Assembly (NCBI GenBank): GCA_020631405.1
Contig: JAHDHH010000040.1
Coordinates: forward strand, 1-40,485
Reading direction: 5' to 3'
Length of the DNA: 40,485 bases
Source: Saprospiraceae bacterium
GTDB lineage: Bacteria; Bacteroidota; Bacteroidia; Chitinophagales; Saprospiraceae
The notes beneath the pieces are model-generated. The model was not told the origin of the DNA, searched no databases, and saw only the letters and a program-made list of their open reading frames with translations. Below are positions 37,401 to 40,485 of this stretch, in pieces; positions within the stretch are counted from its first letter, which is position 1; the number at the start of each line of letters is the position of its first letter. The translations under genes and the position numbers were made by a program.

Positions 37401-40400
37401 GATCAGAATAACGATGGAGTTATGGATGAGACAGATGATGCATGTGGCGACTTACCACAGTTAGTCTTGACGAAGGGTCTAGTAAGTACTGTAGAGACTA
37501 GTCTGAATTGTTACACAGTGACTTATGAAGTAACAGTAGAGAATATTGGTGGAGCAGCAGGTCAGTATGACCTTGTAGATGATCCTCAGTTCGATGATGA
37601 CTTCACAATCACTAGTGCAAGCTATACAACTGATGCAGTTGGTAACCCAGCAGGAAGTTTACCAATATCAAGTAGTTCATATGTACTTGCCAATGATCAA
37701 GCAATTGATGCAGGTAAGTTAGATACATATACCGTGGTTATAGGCGTATGTCTTGACTTGGAAGATGGTGGATCTGGAGATGATGTCTATACAGCATCTT
37801 GTGGAACTGCAGGAGGTCCTAATGACCCTTCATCTGGAGAAGGACTTTACAATGAAGCAACATTAGATACAAATAATGATGGTAATCCAGATCAAGAAGC
37901 AGAAGCATGTGATGATGTACCATACTTTGTATTAGACAAGGCATTGACTTCTATGGAAGCAATACAAGCTGATGGGAGTTTCAATGTAATATATAAGATT
38001 ACAGTAAGCAATATTGGAGGTGCAGTTGGAGATTATGATTTATATGATCTTCCACAGCCAGATAATGATATTGTATTTAATAGTGCTAGTTACAGCAGTG
38101 ATGTACCGAGTAGTGGTACACTACCTACAACTATACCTGCAAGTCCAGGGTGGTTACTAGGAGATGATGTTTCTCTTAATCCAGGAGCAGATCATTGCTA
38201 TACAGTGACTACAAATGTGAGTATTGATTTGACAGATGGCGTTGTTGGAGATGATGTTTATGTAGAGTGTGGAACAGGAGGCGAAACACCAGGTCAATCT
38301 GGAGAAGGACTCTATAACGAGGCATTATTAGATGCCAACAATGACGGAGTCATTGACTTAGTGGATGATGAATGTGCAGATATCAGTGATCTTATGATGA
38401 CAAAGGATATCGTCACAGTGAGTGCTCAGAATCCTGATTTAAGTTATGATGTAACGTATAAGATTACAGTGTCGAACTTTGCCGGTTCTGTAGGTACATA
38501 TGACTTATATGACTTACCAGTATTTGATAGTGATATTGTAATCAATAGTGCAAGTTTCACGAGTGATATTCCTACAAGTGGAGCATTAAGTGCAGCAGTG
38601 CCTTCAGCACCAGGATGGTTATTAGCAGATGATCAGACGATAGGTAGTATGGGTGTACAGTGCTTTACAATAGTTGTAAATGTGAGCATGGACTTACTAG
38701 CAGATGTACCAGTTGGAGACAATGACTATACAGCATGTGGAGAAGGTACAGGTGGCGAGCCGACAGCTGGACAAGGTCTTTACAATATTGCTAGTTTAGA
38801 TGATAATAATGATGGAGTAATTGATGAAGTAGATGATGCATGTGGAGACTTACCATTCTTAGTATTGGATAAAGTACATACATCAACAGTAGAGACTAGC
38901 TTAAACTGCTATGATGTAACATATACAGTTACAGTTGAGAATATTGGTGGAGCTCCAGGGCTTTATGACTTAATTGATGATCCAATCTTCGATACTGACT
39001 TCACGATTACAAGTGCATTGTATACAACAGATGCAGTAGGTAACCCAGCAGGGAGCTTGCCAGTGTCAAGTAGTGTATATGATTTAGCGGATGATCAGCC
39101 AATTGTTGATGGTAAGGTAGATACCTATACTGTAACGATCGGAGTATGCTTAAACTTAGAAGATGATGGAGCAGTAGACGGAGGAAATGATACTTACGAA
39201 GCATCTTGCGGTACAGCAGGTGGACCAAATGATCCTACAGATGGAGAAGGGTTATATAACGAAGCGTCATTAGATACAAACAATGATGGAACATATGACC
39301 AAGAAGCAGAAGCATGTGATGATGTGCCATACTTGACATTATTGAAAGAGCAAGTTAGTGCAACAGAGCAAGCAGATGGTACTTGGACAATAGTATACAA
39401 GATTACAGTTGAGAATATCGGTGGAGCAGTAGGTGAGTATGATTTATTTGACTTACCACAGTTTGACACAGATATCTTTATCTTATCAGCGAATTATACA
39501 AGTGATGCAGGACCAGCTAACCCGGCATTACCTACGACTGTACCAGCTAGCCCAGGATGGGTATTAGCGACAGATCAAGCTATACCGGCATTTGATGCAG
39601 ATATGTATACAGTAACTGTAAATGTTGACTACGACTTCTTTGATGGAGTAGTAGGAGATGATACATACACATATTGTGGAGAAGGTGGTAGTGATCCAGG
39701 TGCAGCAGGAGAAGGATTATTCAATGAAGCATTATTAGATGCGAATAATGATGGAACAGTAGACTTGATTGATGAGACATGTGAGGACTTAGAAGAGTGG
39801 GATTTAGCATTGACAAAGGTTACGACAAGTACCGGTCCATATACATGGGGTGATCCAGTAACTTTCGAAATTGAAGTATTCAATCAAGGACCATTTACAG
39901 TGACAGATGTAGAGGTTACAGATTATATCCCTTGTGGATTTACTTACTTGGCATCAAATAATCCTACGTGGACACTTGATCCAGGAACAGGATATGCAAC
40001 TACAAACTTTGCAGGCCCAATAGTTGCTGGTCAGACGGTAACAGTAAGCATCACTTTAGAATTGACAATGTGTGCTACTCCAGCAGATGCTTGGACTAAC
40101 GTAGCAGAGATTAGCTACTTTGAAGATGAGTTTGGAGATCCACAAGATGATACAGATAGTACGCCAGATGATACACCAGGCGATGATGCAGGTGGTAATC
40201 CAGATGGAAACTCAGATGACGTAGTTGATGGAGATGGAAGTGGTAACCCAGGCGATGATGACCCTACAACAGATGAAGATGATTCAGATCCAGAGTTTGT
40301 AGAAATCTTTGACTTAGCATTAACTAAGACAATTGCTAATGTAGGTCCTTACAATTGGTTAGATGATATCACATTTGATATCAATGTAACTAACCAAGGT

Positions 40401-40485
40401 AATGAGTTTGCCGATAATATAGAATTGACAGATTACTTCCCGACATGCTTCACATTAAATGATGCAGACTGGGTAGATAACTTGA
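28488..40485 (+). CDS. Giant secreted repeat protein (DUF11-type, calcium-loop modules), 3' end outside window
   Basis: One frame is open from ATG 28488 to the last base, at least 3,999 codons. A signal peptide (MKTTLRVLTSVVFVISCISF, cut near AYG) is followed at about residues 95-260 by a DNRLRE-like jelly-roll module with a WSPGTW and IVNRPGYVQGNN core. Residues ~270-2300 are Cys-containing beta-rich modules of the DUF11/CARDB kind, including an EF-like loop (DEDGDGIFDD). A PKD/Ig-like stretch comes at ~2290-2360, then nine modules of about 155 residues (2366-3764), then DUF11 domains from 3765 (DLALTKVTTSTGPYTWGD, again at ~3941 DLALTKTIANVGPYNWLD). The composition is acidic. A C-terminal T9SS sorting domain would be expected beyond the edge. 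Likely an adhesin or surface-layer protein. Confidence 0.88.
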   Translation, partial: MKTTLRVLTSVVFVISCISFLSVAYGNAGDTPKETLNKTQKLTSFQQNMQVAAELADCDSEQVLRDVVESSGKAASRMMMDVTECQTISSCDGDAEQLTDGSNLVICDTGATGDLDLGQIGDDLNELGLVWSGWNIPAGATITSADLQFTALENSIRGAAYTITGEASDDAAVFSAGSDVNSRPLTSASVNWSPGTWIAEDAGTAQLTTDLTAIIQEIVNRPGYVQGNNIGLHLEGKGIRIAYPYDFDPNKAPELCITYEVEEEVLPMCDGCPDVQLVSLDGVPNFPIVDLLNLCSVPDTIPFLIYNQGECKIEDVKIRIAFDSGLSYGGFVQIDPQSTATGVISEFDLSDLTNPIFIIDEILPGESYIADFGVQADCDVDIETEQDINFDAFLEFSYDDVNGTTPTCTDEITEVGAYNGGIRVPVLNVLSVTPSELNISEAGVPQCQRILISQDGIQAFLDEFQFQIVGLDQSLYTISSIDVTDVTVPPSDYSYDAATQTVSFLVTDNYFAADNGGTVMDGDLLFETNERLYIDVCYQVSGCIDEANFLNYNAFYGCNNKICGDVSSMQGAVNFAPDFGATVNATSSDVSYGEICGDNLSYTFNLTSNNSDPLNGLWENLLIKYRACLLNNTELVGLQLNGVDIPESVWSVTAGTLEIDLSQNTTDFDGPGGLTDEDGDGIFDDLPGGNSIEIYTELDIGCAMEGNDCGALSCALTQVEVNGTRNCGQDFQEFETIGGEGGVNFFYGNQGSEVTEIGILSNGSLATEEFYPTCDVWSPTDNGYEFSYEFGSNNIDPCPSAGNNIELVVTVVASGAQRMRDLRYSPGSATYEGAAVAGVTGTYLTSPTVGGGLDTFAYEIRIPAGDTALDNVEAHDYYFNMDYRGNCAPSDWVYVTYKVVETCDACGDTDPCEIVRACDDTRTYVRWNRCTCECDIYAFIDTLYRTNYGFADKAMTMPLTAEDVPEIDRQRFLPGDTMYYRAGFEILNAEPFYDETNRHRFWQFYVNPREEAGPVMVDVYNSTFGGWFWEDGATGVITEIGIPDCLQNYPDATRDSYTWPSMQIRNMGVENKSTNWNDRTNDAYLTCVNDDNVNPNYPPESVVNYFMNDDDLTVDQKTDRQRILIYWGENEGCDGASSNNNGDPRDGFDNTCRAEFLQQFPLKDGDFIYFDVYAPMVHNPAFDLQQINGTSLSTATYLNPWASIQAQTPQCSDYGVANVCNANTSYEGHLPGPMTVVPDVVVTDCDVAVEYEFTLQNPLPEVNLDNNEVPWFAGEYRPYMATEYLEMKFPTNMVYGDNGILVLPDGSEVPLPSQYIDQTQGNLACIPDGAGGVCCTAADPLSLAAIRFIDQDYTRGLSILSASETEIQGLPGTSTDLCDSNPLVHTNMDPFPHIPVGGAEPCLSYGLKYNLTSLCPEDVESGDFQLEYQFAEPYIPNLVGQSGGVYRGSYQNSAGAEYVNSFRNLFEINPFGTRCQEAGIDDGCIAFYDRIFPHPVGSTGESNPMRQTGTSVTSPENFDDQSLDYPPLLPSLANALKADLAGESEFNMYTVCAGTVGGAATHTNVVTSIEVPNSVEFLGVTDESGVDLVWTEAATTATGVIYAVTMPDLAPGECSIINIETELLFCPVGLDIETLVCVSTVSGCIEPAKAALLSATGGSCDLVSACYEYVAEEADLQVEWIAPANQQEFGLCEVIDAVVRIKNVKPAVLTTIAQDFWLPTGLEYIPGSWQACYPGGPTNTGPCMSIPDPTADPLQDNIYGTNYGYDEDAVWSSYIDQNGLPGILSSDGTPITLDSNFVEIRFQLETICDVFVSGTNMYFQSTGADPCESTVNSMFANSQPIIIENANPADFPQFFLFADPTEINCGETAMMTFTWINISPFGETDESMICMDLETDPLGYEMGSFEWLSPTPWDPMVMESEANGITHICFDIPDGIGPGGAFSIGLDFMMPDDVDCGEQELNMQVTSEIMDQTCAATGEMCSVNVLNSVNPVVAINYLPPVNVDDQNLTVGCTDASGLVDVCYEIALNNDDGFYTDNMRVVLIRDLNGNGILDEGLDPELDNAGHFVILGMGEQDTLRGCFMVPAAEACPVFLKLMQESPCVCDELVYYYDSIEPDVVGDLGTEFALCPDTPFGLEACGDWTYEATPAAGATLTPQGDSLYVSLNPGFGVSAPVVLTATSQTGGCIEFDFDIELYSLADFELGPYDAQTVCNVGCAELNLEIPSAYENTVEILWQPSNFLDDPTSATPTICDPTGDITYFVTVEFMTEGGMCSFTASYPVIVEDQVTEDVIEDGNLCTPDGQTITAPSGFANYNWTLVNPDVTEQVVQSSSSNTFVASQEGQYYVTYNNLGDVCATRSNLFLVQPCLEMDKSISTIVPTSNPNEYTVTYTITVTNPSSITTTYDIYDEPGFDTDIVASSASYTSDAGVSGGLSLPAPASPGWLLGDDLSLAGGLTHTYTVVYVVDINLSDGGTIDGGDDVYSQCGGGSGPANAVPGEALYNNASLDLDDDPSEPELEADDCGELPYLTLDKSITSVVETSLNCYDVTYQIEVENIGGANGEYDLVDDPTFDDDIVINSAIFTTDAVGNPGGSLPSTTTTWVLANNQDISSGTLDTYEIVVGVCMDLEDAASAGDETYTGCGSTNGGVPSAGEGLFNQALLDVNNDGTPDLTDEVCEDLPYFTLDKTLTMMGEIQPDGSFNVNYKITVSNIGGATGTYDLYDLPQPDNDIMFNSASYTSDVPSSGTLPTTIPASPGWLLGDDISLVASGVHCYTVNTNVSIDLADGVVGDDTYTPCGSGGETPGQAGEGLFNEALLDVNNDGVIDIIDEECEDISDIMMTKELVSVSPQKADLTYDVTYKITVSNMAGDGGIYDLFDLPIFDTDIVINSASFSSDIPSSGTLTAVPPAAPGWMLADDQAIGTNSNHCYTLVVNVSMDLLDPATPGDGAYTACGDGGTTPGLPNEGLYNIASLDQNNDGVMDETDDACGDLPQLVLTKGLVSTVETSLNCYTVTYEVTVENIGGAAGQYDLVDDPQFDDDFTITSASYTTDAVGNPAGSLPISSSSYVLANDQAIDAGKLDTYTVVIGVCLDLEDGGSGDDVYTASCGTAGGPNDPSSGEGLYNEATLDTNNDGNPDQEAEACDDVPYFVLDKALTSMEAIQADGSFNVIYKITVSNIGGAVGDYDLYDLPQPDNDIVFNSASYSSDVPSSGTLPTTIPASPGWLLGDDVSLNPGADHCYTVTTNVSIDLTDGVVGDDVYVECGTGGETPGQSGEGLYNEALLDANNDGVIDLVDDECADISDLMMTKDIVTVSAQNPDLSYDVTYKITVSNFAGSVGTYDLYDLPVFDSDIVINSASFTSDIPTSGALSAAVPSAPGWLLADDQTIGSMGVQCFTIVVNVSMDLLADVPVGDNDYTACGEGTGGEPTAGQGLYNIASLDDNNDGVIDEVDDACGDLPFLVLDKVHTSTVETSLNCYDVTYTVTVENIGGAPGLYDLIDDPIFDTDFTITSALYTTDAVGNPAGSLPVSSSVYDLADDQPIVDGKVDTYTVTIGVCLNLEDDGAVDGGNDTYEASCGTAGGPNDPTDGEGLYNEASLDTNNDGTYDQEAEACDDVPYLTLLKEQVSATEQADGTWTIVYKITVENIGGAVGEYDLFDLPQFDTDIFILSANYTSDAGPANPALPTTVPASPGWVLATDQAIPAFDADMYTVTVNVDYDFFDGVVGDDTYTYCGEGGSDPGAAGEGLFNEALLDANNDGTVDLIDETCEDLEEWDLALTKVTTSTGPYTWGDPVTFEIEVFNQGPFTVTDVEVTDYIPCGFTYLASNNPTWTLDPGTGYATTNFAGPIVAGQTVTVSITLELTMCATPADAWTNVAEISYFEDEFGDPQDDTDSTPDDTPGDDAGGNPDGNSDDVVDGDGSGNPGDDDPTTDEDDSDPEFVEIFDLALTKTIANVGPYNWLDDITFDINVTNQGNEFADNIELTDYFPTCFTLNDADWVDNL
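36048..37442 (+). repeat. Higher-order repeat ABC, copy 1 (1,395 bp)
   Basis: The three modules are A (36048-36509, begins CGELPY, has VETSLNCY), B (36510-36974, begins CEDLPY, has EIQPDGSFNV) and C (36975-37442, begins CEDISD, has a MMTKE motif). Each resembles its counterpart in the next block more than its own neighbours. Confidence 0.85.
37443..38840 (+). repeat. Higher-order repeat ABC, copy 2 (1,398 bp)
   Basis: A2 (37443-37907) again has VETSLNCY, B2 (37908-38372) has AIQADGSFNV and C2 (38373-38840) has CADISDLMMTKD. B1 and B2 share long near-identical DNA stretches such as the GTACCGAGTAGTGGTACA segment, showing a block duplication. Confidence 0.85.
38841..39779 (+). repeat. Higher-order repeat, partial copy 3 (A-B only)
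   Basis: A3 (38841-39314) carries VETSLNCYDV. B3 (39315-39779) begins CDDVPY like B2 but has diverged in its second quarter (EQADGTWTIVY). No C module follows; the DUF11 domains begin instead. Confidence 0.8.

Larger units (their letters stand above)
35583..39779 (+). repeat. Array of nine coding modules of 462-474 bp
   Basis: Module starts, set at a conserved Cys codon, are 35583, 36048, 36510, 36975, 37443, 37908, 38373, 38841 and 39315, ending at 39779. The shared core is LDK...Y.ITV.N.GG..G.YDL.D.P.FD.DI.I.SAS, then LP....W.L..DQ, then Y..CG..G, then GEGLYN.A.LD.NNDG..D. Every module after the first ends with the EF-like DxNNDGxxD loop. Two or three cysteines per module could form disulfides. 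Confidence 0.88.

Noticed and set aside
35583..39779. CRISPR-like or intergenic satellite array
   Set aside because: The units are about 465 bp, keep one reading frame throughout and encode conserved protein modules.
29676..39883. Reverse-strand ORFs inside the giant gene
   Set aside because: They are antisense shadows of the repeat-coding sequence, without start signals or recognisable domains.

Overview
The window looks like chromosomal DNA of a Bacteroidota bacterium, most likely a Saprospira/Lewinella-type marine or sludge lineage (inference). The evidence is a type IX secretion sorting domain on a large exported repeat protein, many short lipoproteins, an IleRS of the long 1,093-residue type, a DUF4105/Lnb-type membrane protein, several -7 boxes of the Bacteroidota form TAnnTTTG, and a giant extracellular DUF11-type protein. 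No tRNA, rRNA or CRISPR array was seen.

Layout. 1-391: remnants, including the C-terminal half of a histidine-kinase ATPase domain. 400-6052: a reverse-strand Asp-box exported protein, then a translationally coupled MscS channel and CorA transporter, then a Fic AMPylase with its own promoter. 6141-7911: an AT-rich accessory patch with a decayed FG-GAP-type surface protein and an unplaced beta-propeller-like protein. 7912-11137: a second patch with two divergent lipoprotein genes split by a complete IS5-type element (17-bp inverted repeats, ATA target duplication). This patch is bracketed by two diverged copies of the ileS 5' region. 11138-14419: ileS. 14520-15326: a YefM/YoeB toxin-antitoxin pair between two nearly identical 92-bp direct repeats. 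15452-28185: mostly housekeeping or envelope genes: YfbK-type vWA lipoprotein, lipocalin-like lipoprotein, HAD phosphatase, S41 peptidase, BaiN-type flavoprotein, bestrophin, exported pirin, DUF937 protein, membrane-anchored coiled coil, fumarase and the Lnb-like protein.

28488-40485: one open reading frame that runs off the right edge, at least 3,999 codons with no stop. It encodes a secreted, acidic, cysteine-containing giant. Its C-terminal part holds eight or nine modules of about 155 residues, and all but the first end in a DxNNDGxxD-type calcium-loop-like motif. The modules follow a three-unit higher-order order, A-B-C A-B-C A-B, showing that the array grew by duplicating a three-module block of about 1.4 kb. 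DUF11 domains follow. A structured leader lies directly before its start codon. This locus is the most notable thing in the window.

How genes may work together. MscS and CorA form an ion/osmotic unit. Bestrophin and pirin lie 28 bp apart and may be co-transcribed. The giant protein, the Asp-box protein and the decayed FG-GAP protein are all candidate outer-surface proteins. All identifications come from reading motifs by eye; no database search was run.
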